In this document: one piece after another, positions 27,010 to 39,006 of the stretch
Layout: the number at the start of each line of letters is the position of its first letter
How positions within the stretch are numbered: position 1 is the first letter of the stretch
Source of the DNA: Kibdelosporangium sp. MJ126-NF4
GTDB taxonomy: Bacteria; Actinomycetota; Actinomycetes; Mycobacteriales; Pseudonocardiaceae
Assembly (NCBI RefSeq): GCF_000826545.1
Contig: NZ_CDME01000006.1
Coordinates: forward strand, 713,063-777,062
Direction: 5' to 3'
DNA length: 64,000 nt
Translations under genes and position numbers: made by a program
Notes under the pieces: model-generated
The model's database searches: none
Told to the model about the DNA's origin: nothing
What the model saw: only the letters and a program-made list of their open reading frames with translations

Positions 27010-27825
27010 TTACTCGTACGTGTAGACGGCCGTGTGGTCGAACATGTCCCTCGGTGTCACGTCGCCCCACGGCTCCATCGGCTCGTCGATGTCCACGACG
27101 TCGGCGGTGCCGGAGACCGGAACGTAGTTCGCCCTGCCGTTTCCGGCCTGCCAGTCCGACCACAGCTTGTCCACATGGCAGTGATGCAGCCAGAACACCG
27201 GATCATTCGGTGATCCCGCGCCTGCCATGGTGCCGTTCACCCACACGTGCACCCGGTTGTGCAGGTTCGGGCCGCGGAAGCCCTCCATGCTGTTGCGGAA
27301 GCTGCCCGAAGACGTGCTGTTCCACGGCGCGGTGTCGTATGTCCTGATGCCGAGGACAGTCCGGACATCGCCGGCTGTCGGCAGTGTGACCCCGCCGGAG
27401 CCGAGGCTGCGCCGCAGGTACCCGGCCGAGTCGCTGCGGACCGACAGCGGCCAGTTCGTGCCGGTGAAGGGACCGCCGGTGACCCGGCCGTTCTGGGTCC
27501 GGCTGCCGTCCGGGCCCATGAAGTCCGTTGCCCACAAGGTGGATCGGGCGCCCGCGGTGGTCCAGTCCCAGTACGGCAGGCTGACCGTCGAGTCGACGGC
27601 CTGCAGCGCCCGTTCGAACTCGATCAGGTACTTGCGGTGCCACGGAAGGAAGGACGGCGAACGGTGGCCGATCCTGGTGCCGTTGTCGCTGTCGCCGTTG
27701 AGCCGTTCGATGTGCTGGCGGACAAAGGAGTCGTACGCTCCTGAGCGTTTCATCGCCAGCATGGCGTCCACGAGGCGGGTCTTCTCGCCCGCCGTCAGGT
27801 TCTGCTGGTTCTTGCGAACCCCCAT
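27010..27825 (-). CDS. melC2: Tyrosinase (monophenol monooxygenase)
   Basis: This is a 271-residue type-3 copper enzyme that oxidises tyrosine and DOPA to melanin precursors. Copper A ligands: His38 (VRQHIERL), His54 (RIGHRSPSFL) and His63 (PWHRKYL). Copper B ligands: His189 and His193 (NLHNRVHVW) and His215 (DPVFWLHHCHVDKLW). The length matches Streptomyces MelC2 (about 272). It has no signal peptide, as expected, because it is exported with the chaperone MelC1 encoded 15 bases upstream. Confidence 0.95.
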   Translation of the reverse strand: MGVRKNQQNLTAGEKTRLVDAMLAMKRSGAYDSFVRQHIERLNGDSDNGTRIGHRSPSFLPWHRKYLIEFERALQAVDSTVSLPYWDWTTAGARSTLWATDFMGPDGSRTQNGRVTGGPFTGTNWPLSVRSDSAGYLRRSLGSGGVTLPTAGDVRTVLGIRTYDTAPWNSTSSGSFRNSMEGFRGPNLHNRVHVWVNGTMAGAGSPNDPVFWLHHCHVDKLWSDWQAGNGRANYVPVSGTADVVDIDEPMEPWGDVTPRDMFDHTAVYTYE

Positions 27826-27840
27826 TGGTGCTCCCCCGTT

Positions 27841-28146
27841 TCAGTGCGCGTGTGAGACCGGACGCAGGCCGCCGAGCGTGTCGACCGCCCGTTTTGCCGC
27901 CTCGCGCAACGACGTGAACGACTCGTAGTGGTTGATCGACGTGGTGTACGTGCCGTCGCCGTTGCGCATCACGTGCACGAGGTCGCCGTCGATGAACAAC
28001 ATGTCCGCGCGGCCGTTGATCCGGCGGCCCTCGTAGGTCTCGTCGAATTCCTGGTCCGCGTTGGCGACCAGCACGTTCCAGCCGATGGTGACGCCACCGG
28101 CCAGGGCGACCGCGCTGGTCATCAACAGTCTTCGTCTGTTCAACAT
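27841..28146 (-). CDS. melC1: Tyrosinase co-factor / copper chaperone
   Basis: This is a 101-residue protein with a Tat-like signal (LNRRRLLMTSAVALAGGVTIGWNVLVANA). The MelC1 core follows: YEGRRINGRADMLFIDGDLVHVMRNGDGTYTTSINHYESFTSLREAAKRAVDTLGG. MelC1 delivers copper to MelC2 and carries it through the Tat system. The start is ATG 28146; the longer frame adds a run of Arg/Pro unlike the family. It is shorter than Streptomyces MelC1 (about 120-150) and lacks its His-rich N-terminal mature segment. Confidence 0.9.
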   Translation of the reverse strand: MLNRRRLLMTSAVALAGGVTIGWNVLVANADQEFDETYEGRRINGRADMLFIDGDLVHVMRNGDGTYTTSINHYESFTSLREAAKRAVDTLGGLRPVSHAH

Positions 28147-28246
28147 GCCGCAGAAGCTAGCCGCGCCGAAGACCGGACGGTTCCGCCGATCGGGAGGAAA
28201 CATGTGCCCATAGGCAAAGGCGATGCCTGAATCTCCAGATAGCCGT

Positions 28247-29122
28247 CTAGTAAGGGCTTTCTGTGCCGTTGATCATAGTAACGCCGGTTAACCGCTGGAT
28301 CAAGGCCGCGTGTCCCGCCGCCCGGTCGCGCCAGTACAGGACGATCCGCCTGGCCAACGGATCTCCTTGCAGTGAACGGAAAACAACGCCATGGCGGGCA
28401 TGTGTCGCCCCGGTGAACAAGCCGACAGCGCGACCGGAACGGACGAGGGGCCAGTACACCCCGGGGTCGGCGATCCAGTACCGGACGCGCGGCTCGAACC
28501 CGGCGCGGCGGCAGGCTGAGCGCAGACCGCTGTCGCTGAACGGGTTGTCCACCCAGTCGTCTTCGGCGAGGTCGGTGAGTTCGACGGTTTCCCTGCCCGC
28601 CAACGGATGCTCCGCCGACAGCCCGACCGGACACGGCTCGCGGGCGAGCACCTTCCTGTGCACGCCGTCCGGTACGGGCAGTTCGGCCCCGGCGGGTTCG
28701 GTCAGCACGCAGACGTCCACCGCGTCGTCCGCCAGCTGCTGGAGCAGCCACCCGGCCGAATGGTCCACCCGCACCTCGGCCTCGCGGGGCAGCAGCGGGA
28801 TCAGCGCCACCATCGTGGCGCACGGCTGGCCCGCGACGGTCAGCCCGTCGGTCCCGCCCGCCACAGTGCGGGCCGAGGACACCAACTGCTCCATGTCGGC
28901 GGCCAGTGTGCGGGCCTTCACCAGCACCCAGTCGCCCAGTGGCGTGGTCCGTACGCCGGTGGCCGACCGGTGGAACAACGCCCCGCCGAAGTACTTCTCG
29001 ATCCGCCTGACGTTGCCGCTGACGGCCGGCTGGCTCTGGCCGAGGCGGACGGCCGCCCTGCCGATACTGCCGCACTCAGCCACCGCGATGATCGTCTTCA
29101 AATGCCCCTGTCCCAACTCCAT
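28247..29122 (-). CDS. LysR-family transcriptional regulator
   Basis: This is a 291-residue regulator. Residues 1-60 form the winged helix (LGQGHLKTIIAVAECGSIGRAAVRLGQSQPAVSGNVRRIEKYFGGALFHRS). The effector domain of the periplasmic-binding fold follows from about residue 90. It lies 100 bases upstream of melC1 on the same strand, so it may control or be co-transcribed with the tyrosinase operon; LysR control of melC is not the standard Streptomyces arrangement. The LacI gene diverges from its start. Confidence 0.88.
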   Translation of the reverse strand: MELGQGHLKTIIAVAECGSIGRAAVRLGQSQPAVSGNVRRIEKYFGGALFHRSATGVRTTPLGDWVLVKARTLAADMEQLVSSARTVAGGTDGLTVAGQPCATMVALIPLLPREAEVRVDHSAGWLLQQLADDAVDVCVLTEPAGAELPVPDGVHRKVLAREPCPVGLSAEHPLAGRETVELTDLAEDDWVDNPFSDSGLRSACRRAGFEPRVRYWIADPGVYWPLVRSGRAVGLFTGATHARHGVVFRSLQGDPLARRIVLYWRDRAAGHAALIQRLTGVTMINGTESPY

Positions 29123-29195
29123 AATGTGGAGATCTTCTCGTGACCAGGGCTTTCCACAACAGTATCTTTCGACCTATCTGCCCTATGCTCTGCAG

Positions 29196-30221
29196 ATGGT
29201 GGCAACCGAGGACCGTCCGACGCTCGAGGACGTCGCGTCACACGCGGGCGTTTCCCGCTCGACAGCGTCGCGCGCGCTGAACGCGGAGATGTACGTCAGC
29301 TCGAAGACACGGGAGGCGGTGCTGCTCGCGGCGCGTGATCTCGGCTACTCCCCGAACCAGGCGGCCCGGTCGCTCGTCACCAGGCGGACCGGGGCGGTCG
29401 CGCTGGTGCTGTCCGAGCCCGAGGCCAAGGTGCTCGAGGACCCCTACTTCCTGATCGTGATGCGCGCCGCGTTCCGCGAACTCGCCGGGCGGGGCAGTCA
29501 GATGCTGGTGATGTTCGTCGACGCGCCGGACGACATCCCCCGCACGATGGGCTTCCTCGACGGCGGGCACGTCGACGGCGCGCTGGTGTTCGCGCCGCAC
29601 AGGGGAGATCCCCTGCCGATCGCACTGAAACAGTTGCGGGTCCCGGTTGTCTTCGGTGGACGGCCGAGTCATTCGAGCGCTGATCTGTACTCGGTGGACT
29701 ACGACAACGTCACGGGTGCGCGGCTGGCGGTCGAACACCTGCTTCACCTGGGGCGCAAGAAAATTGTCACCATCGCCGGTCCGTCCAGTCACCCGGCGGC
29801 CGTCGACCGGGTCACCGGCTGGCGGGAAACCCTTGCCAAGCAAGGGATATCGGTCAACGGCCTGGCCGAGGACGGCGACTTCACGCAGGCCGGCGGCGAA
29901 AGGGCGATGGCCACGCTGCTGGAGCGCGAGTCGGACCTCGACGCCGTGTTCGCCGCGAGCGACCCGATGGCGATCGGAGCGCTGCACGCGTTGCGGAAAG
30001 CGGGCAGACGAGTGCCCGAGGACGTCGCGGTCGTGGGATTCGACGACAACCCGTCGCTGGCGCCGGTCACGGACCCGCCGCTGACCTCGGTACACCAGGA
30101 ACCGGAGGAACAGGTCCGGCAGATGATCGTGATGCTGCACGACCTGCTGGCCGGACAAAAACCGGACACCCGGCGCAAAATCCTGCCAGTAACCCTGACA
30201 ATCCGCACCTCAACCTCGTGA
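29196..30221 (+). CDS. LacI-family transcriptional regulator
   Basis: This is a 341-residue regulator. The N-terminal helix-turn-helix TLEDVASHAGVSRSTASRALNAEMYVSSKTREAV (residues about 8-45) and hinge (YSPNQAARSLVTRRTGAVALVLSEPE) are typical. The sugar-binding core shows HVDGALVFAPHR, YDNVTGARLAVEHLLHLGRKKI and AVVGFDDNPSLAPVTDPPLTSVHQ. ATG 29196 gives the standard length. No sugar transporter is adjacent, so the regulated genes are elsewhere or the dipeptide importer is coincidental. Confidence 0.9.
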   Translation: MVATEDRPTLEDVASHAGVSRSTASRALNAEMYVSSKTREAVLLAARDLGYSPNQAARSLVTRRTGAVALVLSEPEAKVLEDPYFLIVMRAAFRELAGRGSQMLVMFVDAPDDIPRTMGFLDGGHVDGALVFAPHRGDPLPIALKQLRVPVVFGGRPSHSSADLYSVDYDNVTGARLAVEHLLHLGRKKIVTIAGPSSHPAAVDRVTGWRETLAKQGISVNGLAEDGDFTQAGGERAMATLLERESDLDAVFAASDPMAIGALHALRKAGRRVPEDVAVVGFDDNPSLAPVTDPPLTSVHQEPEEQVRQMIVMLHDLLAGQKPDTRRKILPVTLTIRTSTS

Positions 30222-30258
30222 GTGTTTGGTCCGGTTAGAACCGGATCAAACACTCACG
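30217..30258. terminator. Bidirectional terminator between LacI and dppF-like genes
   Basis: A 20-bp stem (30217-30236 with 30239-30258, one mismatch) starts CGTGAGTGTTTGGTCC and has a two-base loop. It overlaps the LacI stop and lies 20 bases from the stop of the opposing ABC operon. Confidence 0.75.
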
Positions 30259-30277
30259 AAGCTGACGCTGGGAAGTT

Positions 30278-31309
<1,032 letters not shown>

Positions 31310-31313
31310 CAGC

Positions 31314-32389
<1,076 letters not shown>

Positions 32390-32393
<4 letters not shown>

Positions 32394-33403
32394 GAGTACT
32401 TCACCCTCGGGTCGACGACGGCGTACAACAGGTCAACGACCAGGTTCGCGATGACGATGAAGGTCGCGCCGACCAGCGTCACGCCCAGCACCTTCGGAAG
32501 GTCGTTGTTCACGATCGCGTCAATGGCGTACTTGCCGAGGCCGGGCAGCGAGTACGTGCTCTCGGTGAGCACCGCGCCGCCGAGCAGGATGCCCAGGTCG
32601 AGACCGAAGATCGTGAGGATCGGGGTGAGCACGGAACGCAGGCCGTGCTTGACGACCACGGTCCGTTCGTTGAGGCCCTTCGCCCGCGCGGTGCGGATGA
32701 AGTCCTCGTTCATCGTCTCCAGCATGGTCGCCCTGGTCAGCCGGGCGTACCCGGCCGCGTTCAGGAACGCCAGCGTGATCCACGGCAGGATCAGCGCACC
32801 CGCCCACGCCAGTGGGTTGTCGCCGAAGTTGACGTACGTACCACCCTGCACGGTCCAGCCGAGGCCGTAGCTGAAGATCGTCAGCGACAGCAGGCCGGTG
32901 AAGAAGATCGGCAGCGACACCCCGGCCAGCGCGACACCCATCGCGGCCCGGTCGAAGATCGTGCCGCGGCGCAACGCCGACACCACACCAGTGCTGATGC
33001 CGAAGAACAGCCAGATCACGGCGGCACCGAGGGCCAGCGAGATCGTCACGCCCATCCGGTCGACCAGATCCGGCCAGACCGGGTTCTGGTTGATGAAGGA
33101 ATAGCCTAGACAGGGCGCCGGGCAGTGCACCGTCGTCGGACCGGTGTCGTAGTCGGCGCCGACGAAGATGGCCGAGACAAACCGCCCGTACTGCGTCAGC
33201 AGCGGGTCGGTGAACCCGAGCTTCTCCGCCATCGCGTGGATCTGCGCCTGGTCGGCGGATTTGCCGACGTACCGCGACGCCATGTCCTCGACGGACGCAC
33301 CGGCGAGCCGGGGGACGAGGAAGAAGATCGAGAAAGTGACCAGGCTGACGACGAAGAGCAGGATCACTGCCCCGATCAGCCTTCGGATGATGTAAGCGAA
33401 CAC
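32390..33403 (-). CDS. Oligopeptide ABC transporter permease (DppB type)
   Basis: This 337-residue permease has about six membrane helices. The N-terminus MFAYIIRRLIGAVILLFVVSLVTFSIFFLVP is the hallmark of DppB/OppB. The ATPase-contact EAA loop is EDFIRTARAKGLNERTVVVKHGLR near residue 237. A large periplasmic loop follows helix 1 and contains CPAPCLG, two Cys not usual in the family. Confidence 0.92.
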
Positions 33404-33490
33404 CGTACTCGGCCTCGGTGGCCGGGACGCTCAACGCGCGCCCCGGCCACCAGCTGCCTTCACCTACCTTTTACTGGTCGCTGGTCCAAC

Positions 33491-35251
33491 TCAGCCCGAG
33501 ACGCCCAGGGCGAGGTAGTCGTACTCCGAGAAACCGTCCGTGATGAACACGTTGGTCAGGTTCTTCGGCCGGTAGTACAGACCCTTGGCGACCACACCGG
33601 GCAGTGCGAAGCCGGACTCCATGACGGCCCGGTCGACCTCAACCCATGCCTTCTCACGTGCCGACTGGTCCTTCTCGACCATCGCCTTGTCGATCGCCGC
33701 GTCCACCTTCGGGTCGTTCACCGTGAAGTTGGTGTTGCCGTTGGGCTTGATGTTGCGGCTGTCGGTGACCTGCTTGAGGAAGCCGAAGCCGGTCGGCCAG
33801 TCGGCGGCCCAGCCGTAGACCAACATGCCGAGGCCGTTGGACTTGGAGAACTGGACGTTGCCGGCGTACAGCTTGGCGTAGTCACCGACCGGGAAACCCC
33901 GGATGTTCAGCTTGATGCCGACCCGGCCGAGGGACTGCTGCAGCGACTCGGCGGTCGCCTTCTCCTTCGGACGCTCGGACCGGTAGGCGATGGTGGTCTC
34001 GAAGCCCTGCGGCTGACCGCACTTGTTCAGCGCTTCCTTGGCCTTGTCGAGGTCACCGGTGTTGTCCTTGCTCGGGTACAGGTTGATCTTCTCCGAGCCG
34101 GGGATGATCGGCGGCATCAGGCTGGTCGCGATCTCGCCACCGGTGTTGCCACCGTAGGCGCGCTGGTAGCCGGTCTTGTCCGCGGCGTACTGGATCGCCT
34201 TGCGGCACTCCACGTTGTTGAGTGGGGCCACGTCACCGTTGATGTTGGTGTACCAGATGCGCGCACCCAGCGGGTTGTCCGAGGCGTTCTTCAGGTTCGG
34301 GTCCGCGAGGATCTTGGCCTGCGCCGCGGGCTGCACGCCGCTGCCGAACACATCGACGTCCAGACCACCGTTGAGCAGCCGGTTGTCGAGGTCCTCCGCG
34401 TTGACGTTCAGCTGCATCGTGATCTTGTCCGGCAGTGCCTTGCGGTTCGGGTCCGTCGACTGGTCCCAGTGCTCGTTGCGGGTCAGCGAGAAGCTCTTGC
34501 CGAGCTCGTTCGACTCGAACTTGTAGGGGCCGGTCGAGACGACCTTCTCCTTGTACTTCGTACCGGTGTCCTTGGCCCTCGGCACCGGGATCGTCTCCGG
34601 CTGCATCGCGAGGTAGTCGAAGTCCGCGAACGGCTTCGACAGCTTGAACACGATGGTGTTGTCATCCGGCGTCTCGATGGCCTTCAGGCCCATCTTGTCC
34701 GGGTCGGTGTCCTTGTAGGCCGACGTGTAGCCCTGCAGGTCGAGGAACTCGTTGAAGTACGTCGGGCCGTTGGGGAAGGTCTCGCTGTCCAGCGACCGCG
34801 CGACCGCGTACTTGACGTCCTTCGACGTGACGACCGAGCCGTCGTCGAACTTGACGCCCTTGCGGATCTTGTACGTCCAGGTCTTCAGGTCCTCGCTCGG
34901 CGTGCCCTTGGCCTCGGCGAGGTCGGGCACCAGCTTGGCGCCGTCCTGGCCGGGCGCGGACGCGAACATCATCAGCGAGCGGCCGTAGAGCCGGACGAAG
35001 TTCCACTCGAACGCGTAGTACATGTCGCCGGGGTCGAGGGAGTCCCAGTCCGCGGAGTGCGCCATCCGCAGCGTGCCGCCCTTCTTGTCAGAAGGGTTGA
35101 AGACCTTGCCGATGGCCGCGTTGGGGCCGCTGGCCGAGGAGCTGTTGTTGTTGTTGCCCCCCTTGTTGCCCCCTCCGCTGCCACACGCGGAGAGAGTCAT
35201 GACGATTGCCGCGCCCGCGGCAACCATCGTGACCGTGCGTTGTTTCCTCAT
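33491..35251 (-). CDS. Peptide-binding lipoprotein (SBP_bac_5 family)
   Basis: This 586-residue extracytoplasmic receptor has the lipobox MTLSACGSGGG (lipidated Cys near 23). A Gly/Asn/Ser linker (GGGNKGGNNNNSSSASG) follows. The family-5 core includes RMAHSADWDSLDPGDMYYA, LKTWTYKIRKGVKFDDGSVVTSKDVKYAV and FADFDYLAMQPETIPVPR. It lies between the two permease genes rather than before or after them. Substrate is probably di- or oligopeptides. Confidence 0.93.
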   Translation of the reverse strand: MRKQRTVTMVAAGAAIVMTLSACGSGGGNKGGNNNNSSSASGPNAAIGKVFNPSDKKGGTLRMAHSADWDSLDPGDMYYAFEWNFVRLYGRSLMMFASAPGQDGAKLVPDLAEAKGTPSEDLKTWTYKIRKGVKFDDGSVVTSKDVKYAVARSLDSETFPNGPTYFNEFLDLQGYTSAYKDTDPDKMGLKAIETPDDNTIVFKLSKPFADFDYLAMQPETIPVPRAKDTGTKYKEKVVSTGPYKFESNELGKSFSLTRNEHWDQSTDPNRKALPDKITMQLNVNAEDLDNRLLNGGLDVDVFGSGVQPAAQAKILADPNLKNASDNPLGARIWYTNINGDVAPLNNVECRKAIQYAADKTGYQRAYGGNTGGEIATSLMPPIIPGSEKINLYPSKDNTGDLDKAKEALNKCGQPQGFETTIAYRSERPKEKATAESLQQSLGRVGIKLNIRGFPVGDYAKLYAGNVQFSKSNGLGMLVYGWAADWPTGFGFLKQVTDSRNIKPNGNTNFTVNDPKVDAAIDKAMVEKDQSAREKAWVEVDRAVMESGFALPGVVAKGLYYRPKNLTNVFITDGFSEYDYLALGVSG

Positions 35252-35310
35252 CTACAGTTGCACCCCTTTTAGGTTGCTAGCAGCCACCGGTACGGCGGCT
35301 TATCCGATGG

Positions 35311-36312
35311 CTAACGCGCTCGCGGGTCCAGTGCGTCACGCAGTCCGTCTCCGAAGAGGTTGAAGGCCAACACCGTGATGAAGATGGCCAAACCCGGGAA
35401 GACCATGAACCACGCGTCGACCTGGTACCACTTGGACGCCTCGGACAGCATCGTGCCCCAGGTCGCCGAGGGTGGCTGGATACCGACACCAAGGAATGAC
35501 AGCGCCGCCTCGAACAGGATGTTCGTCGGGATCAGCAGCGTCGAGTAGACCAGGATCGGCGCGACCAGGTTGGGCAGCAGTTCCTTGAACATCACGTGCG
35601 GCGCCCGTGCGCCGAGGCTGCGTGACGCGTCGACGAACTCGCGTTCCCGCAAGGACAGCGTCTGCGCCCGGATGATCCGGCCGATGTACGGCCAGCTGAA
35701 GAACCCGATCACGAAGATCAACACGAAGATCCGCGACCCGTCGCGGCCGAGGCCGAACGCGTTCTGCGGCACCACACCGACCAGCGCGATGGCGAACAGC
35801 AACAGGGGGAACGCGAGGAACACGTCCATCAGACGGCTGATCACCGTGTCCACCCAGCCGCGGAAGTACCCGGCGATGACACCCATGATCGTGCCGATCA
35901 CGACGGACACCAGGGTGGCCGCGAACCCGATCAGCAGCGAGATCCACGACCCGGCGAAGATCCGGGTGAGCAGGTCCCGGCCGTTGACCGGCTCGACACC
36001 GAACGGGTGCTCCAGGCTGATTCCGCCGAGCGGATCGACCGGGATGCCCTGGTCGGGGTCCACCAGGTCTTGGTGGAAGGTGTTCGGGTCGATCACGCCG
36101 AACGCCCGGTCGAGCAGCAGTGCGGCGAGCGCGGCGATGATCATCACCACGATCAGTACGCCACTGACCATCGCGACCTTGTCGCGCTTGAGACGCATCC
36201 ACGCGATCTGCCCGAGCGACCGCCCCTGGATGGCCTTCTTGCCCATCCCTGCGAGCGCTGCCTCCGGCGGGGCCTCGGCCGATCCGGGGGAGGCTTCGAG
36301 TGGCGCGGTCAC
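35311..36312 (-). CDS. Oligopeptide ABC transporter permease (DppC type)
   Basis: This 333-residue permease has an N-terminal cytoplasmic tail (about 45 residues) ahead of LKRDKVAMVSGVLIVVMIIAALAALLL. The EAA loop REFVDASRSLGARAPHVMFKELLPNLVAPILVY and the C-terminal PSATWGTMLSEA element are typical of DppC. It is the first gene of the five-gene unit; its promoter must lie in 36313-36560. Confidence 0.92.
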   Translation of the reverse strand: MTAPLEASPGSAEAPPEAALAGMGKKAIQGRSLGQIAWMRLKRDKVAMVSGVLIVVMIIAALAALLLDRAFGVIDPNTFHQDLVDPDQGIPVDPLGGISLEHPFGVEPVNGRDLLTRIFAGSWISLLIGFAATLVSVVIGTIMGVIAGYFRGWVDTVISRLMDVFLAFPLLLFAIALVGVVPQNAFGLGRDGSRIFVLIFVIGFFSWPYIGRIIRAQTLSLREREFVDASRSLGARAPHVMFKELLPNLVAPILVYSTLLIPTNILFEAALSFLGVGIQPPSATWGTMLSEASKWYQVDAWFMVFPGLAIFITVLAFNLFGDGLRDALDPRAR

Positions 36313-36567
36313 GAGATCGGAGTGCGGGTCGAACGGTCAACGCCGGTGACTCGAAGCGGTCGCCGCGACGCGTCTGATGCAGCGAGCTGCACTGGACGCG
36401 CGGATCGCGGGTAAGCCATCACGCACTCCCTAGGAAACCGTCCGGATGTTGTCCGGGTCTCACTGTGTGGTCGCCGAATCTAGTCGGTCAACCCTGCTGT
36501 CCGAACCACCGGAGGTCACAATCGGGCCACGTCGTTTCCCAAAAAACACGCATCCACATGCGCGCGA

Positions 36568-37143
36568 TTACGCAGTGTGAAATTTCAGGCCCGCGCGAGC
36601 CGCCGGATTGTCGACTTTGAACCACCCCGTCTCAAACCGCTGCCAACGCAACAGTTCTGTGCGGTATCTCTCACCATCGCGGGTGACAGAGCGTGTCAGT
36701 CGAGCGGACACATCGGCTAATTCCACCCAAACGAGGCAGGAAAGCCGGGCGTCGACCGCGGTTCGCCCGGCCGAAACCCCTTCCAGAACCAGAACGTCCG
36801 GAACGTCGACGGTGATCCAGTCGCCCGGCCGCGGGATGTCGTTCACCCAGCGCACTCGTTGGTACCGGCCGGGGCGGTTCTCGGCGAACGGCAGCAGGAC
36901 GCCTTCTTCGAGGCGCGGCCACCAGGCGACCGGGTTCTCCCACGTCGCGAACTCGTCGGTGGAGATCAGCGTGGCGCCGAGTGATTGAGCACCGAGTCGC
37001 TCGACGACTTGGCGGGCGAGCGTGGACTTGCCCGAACCGGATGGGCCGTCGACCGCGACCAGGCGGACGCCGCCGAGCCTCGGCGGCGCCGCCAGAACAG
37101 CAGTGACGACATCGGTGACATCGGTGATGTCGTCAGACCGCAC
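36568..37143 (-). CDS. Uridine kinase-like P-loop protein
   Basis: This 191-residue P-loop kinase-fold protein has Walker [19 protein letters not shown] near residues 29-46. [39 protein letters not shown] follows, as in the short uridine kinase-like proteins of actinomycetes. The nucleoside substrate is not proven. Its start lies inside the 3' end of recR (11-base overlap), so it is likely the last gene of the ybaB-recR operon. Confidence 0.82.
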   Translation of the reverse strand: MRSDDITDVTDVVTAVLAAPPRLGGVRLVAVDGPSGSGKSTLARQVVERLGAQSLGATLISTDEFATWENPVAWWPRLEEGVLLPFAENRPGRYQRVRWVNDIPRPGDWITVDVPDVLVLEGVSAGRTAVDARLSCLVWVELADVSARLTRSVTRDGERYRTELLRWQRFETGWFKVDNPAARAGLKFHTA

Positions 37144-37729
37144 GACGTCCGGACAGCGCGCGGGTCAACGTCAACTCGTCGGCGAACTCGAGGTCGCCGC
37201 CCATCGGCAGGCCGGAGGCCAGCCTGGTCACGGTCAACCCGGGGAAGTCACGCAGCAGCCGGATCAGGTACGTGGCGGTGGCCTCGCCCTCGGTGTTCGG
37301 GTCGGTCGCCAGGATCACCTCGGACACGTCCTGCTCGCCGATCCGGCCGAGCAGCTGGCGGATCCGCAACTGGTCGGGGCCGATCCCGGACAACGGGTCC
37401 AGCGCGCCGCCGAGTACGTGGTAGCGGCCCTTGAACTCACGGGTCCGCTCGATCGCCAGCACGTCCTTCGGTTCCTCGACCACGCACACCTTCTGCGGGT
37501 CGCGCCGTGCGTCGCGGCAGATGCGGCACGTCACCTGCTCGGAGACGTTGCCGCAGACGTCGCAGAACACGACGCCTTCCTTGACCTTCTGCAGCGCGTC
37601 CTGCAGCCGGGCGATGTCCGCGGGCTCCGCGGCCAACAGGTGGAAGGCGATCCGCTGCGCGCTCTTCGGACCGACGCCCGGCAGCCGGCCGAGCTCGTCG
37701 ATCAGGTCCTGTACCGGGCCTTCGTACAT
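37133..37729 (-). CDS. recR: Recombination mediator protein RecR
   Basis: This 198-residue protein acts with RecF and RecO in loading RecA at gaps. It shows [24 protein letters not shown] (HhH), the zinc cluster [32 protein letters not shown] and the Toprim region [18 protein letters not shown]. Its ATG overlaps the ybaB stop by one base, the standard ybaB-recR pairing. Confidence 0.96.
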   Translation of the reverse strand: MYEGPVQDLIDELGRLPGVGPKSAQRIAFHLLAAEPADIARLQDALQKVKEGVVFCDVCGNVSEQVTCRICRDARRDPQKVCVVEEPKDVLAIERTREFKGRYHVLGGALDPLSGIGPDQLRIRQLLGRIGEQDVSEVILATDPNTEGEATATYLIRLLRDFPGLTVTRLASGLPMGGDLEFADELTLTRALSGRRAV

Positions 37730-38070
37730 CAGAAACCAGGCAGCCCGAGCGCGCCGCCGAAGCCACCGGCCAGGCCGCCCATCTTCTCCTCGGCCAGCTT
37801 CTGCGCGTTCCGGTTCGCGTCCCTGACGGCGGCGATGACCAGGTCCGACAGGGTCTCGGTGTCCTCGGGGTCGACCACCTTCGGGTCGATGGTCAGCGCG
37901 GTCAGCTCACCGGCGCCGGAGACCGTCGCGGTCACCATCCCGCCGCCTGCCGTGCCGGTCACCTCGACGTCCTCGAGCTCCTGCTGAGCGGACGCGAGCT
38001 TCTCCTGCATGGCCTGAGCCTGCTGCAGGATGTCCTGAATGTTGGGCATTCCGCCGGGTCCGGGTTGCAC
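37729..38070 (-). CDS. ybaB: YbaB/EbfC nucleoid-associated protein
   Basis: This is a 113-residue DNA-binding protein of the YbaB/EbfC family: [56 protein letters not shown] 38070 is chosen because AAGGAG lies five bases upstream, giving the [10 protein letters not shown] start usual in actinomycetes. The C-terminus is a Gly-rich tail. It opens the ybaB-recR-kinase operon, and the amidase gene diverges 54 bases away. Confidence 0.92.
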   Translation of the reverse strand: MQPGPGGMPNIQDILQQAQAMQEKLASAQQELEDVEVTGTAGGGMVTATVSGAGELTALTIDPKVVDPEDTETLSDLVIAAVRDANRNAQKLAEEKMGGLAGGFGGALGLPGF

Positions 38071-38124
38071 CGCAGCTCCTTGAGTTCGCGTCCTGGCTTG
38101 CAATGTCAAGACTAGTCTCATGGT

Positions 38125-39003
38125 GTGACGTCCTCGCCCCGCCGCGCCTGTTTCACTCTCGCTGCCGCAGTGGTCTTCCTCGCCGCGTGCGGGACGACCG
38201 AGGCGGGCACGCCCACGGCACAGACAACGCTCCCGACAGCCGCCTCGAACCCACCGAGTTCGGACACTCCGGCCAAGCCAATCCCGTCGACCCCGCCGCC
38301 GAGTGCGTCACCGCCTGCCACACAACCGCCCGCCACCCAAGCGCCGGTGGCGGCGACGGGCAAAGTCGTGGTCATCGACCCCGGGCACAACGGCGGCAAC
38401 TCGGCCAACCCGGCCGAGATCAACAAGAAGGTCCCGGCCGGGCGCGGTCAGACAAAGGCCTGCAACACAACCGGAACGTCGACCAACGCGGGTTACACCG
38501 AGCACGCGTTCACGTGGGACGTCTCCGTGCGGGTGCGGGAACTGTTGGCCGCCAAGGGAGTCAAGGTCGTGATGACCAGGGACAACGACAGCGGTGTCGG
38601 CCCGTGCGTGGACAAGCGCGCCGCGATCGGCAACCAGTCCGGCGCCGCGGCCGTGGTGTCCATTCACGCCGACGGCTCCACTTCCCCTGGCGCACACGGC
38701 TTCCACATCGCCTACTCGGCCCCGCCACTGAACGACGCGCAGGATGAACCGACGAAGAAACTCGCCACGACACTGCGGGACGGCCTGCGCACAGCGGGAT
38801 TCGCGACGTCCACCTACATCGGCACCAACGGCCTGTCGCCCCGCGCCGACCTCGGCGGACTGAACCTCTCGGAACGCCCGTCGGCACTGGTCGAATGCGG
38901 AAACATGCGCAACGCCGACGAAGCAGCCGTACTGTCCAGCCCGCAGGGACGCCAGCGCTACGCCGAGGCCATCGCCACCGCGATCCTCGGTTACCTGGCC
39001 TAG
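38125..39003 (+). CDS. N-acetylmuramoyl-L-alanine amidase (Amidase_3), lipoprotein or secreted
   Basis: This 292-residue enzyme cleaves the MurNAc-L-Ala bond of peptidoglycan. The signal sequence ends [11 protein letters not shown], a lipobox. A Pro/Thr/Ala-rich linker follows (about 30-75). The Amidase_3 domain has zinc ligands in [11 protein letters not shown] (His), GYTEHAFTW (Glu) and VSIHADGST (His), with the catalytic Glu in [15 protein letters not shown]. It resembles M. tuberculosis Rv3717. It converges on dnaX with only three bases between the stops. Confidence 0.92.
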   Translation: MTSSPRRACFTLAAAVVFLAACGTTEAGTPTAQTTLPTAASNPPSSDTPAKPIPSTPPPSASPPATQPPATQAPVAATGKVVVIDPGHNGGNSANPAEINKKVPAGRGQTKACNTTGTSTNAGYTEHAFTWDVSVRVRELLAAKGVKVVMTRDNDSGVGPCVDKRAAIGNQSGAAAVVSIHADGSTSPGAHGFHIAYSAPPLNDAQDEPTKKLATTLRDGLRTAGFATSTYIGTNGLSPRADLGGLNLSERPSALVECGNMRNADEAAVLSSPQGRQRYAEAIATAILGYLA

Positions 39004-39006
39004 GCC

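Noticed and set aside
33125..35272. 715-codon plus-strand frame across the peptide receptor
   Set aside because: Composition (Arg/Val/Leu/Gly/His) is that of an antisense shadow; the minus-strand gene has lipobox and family motifs.
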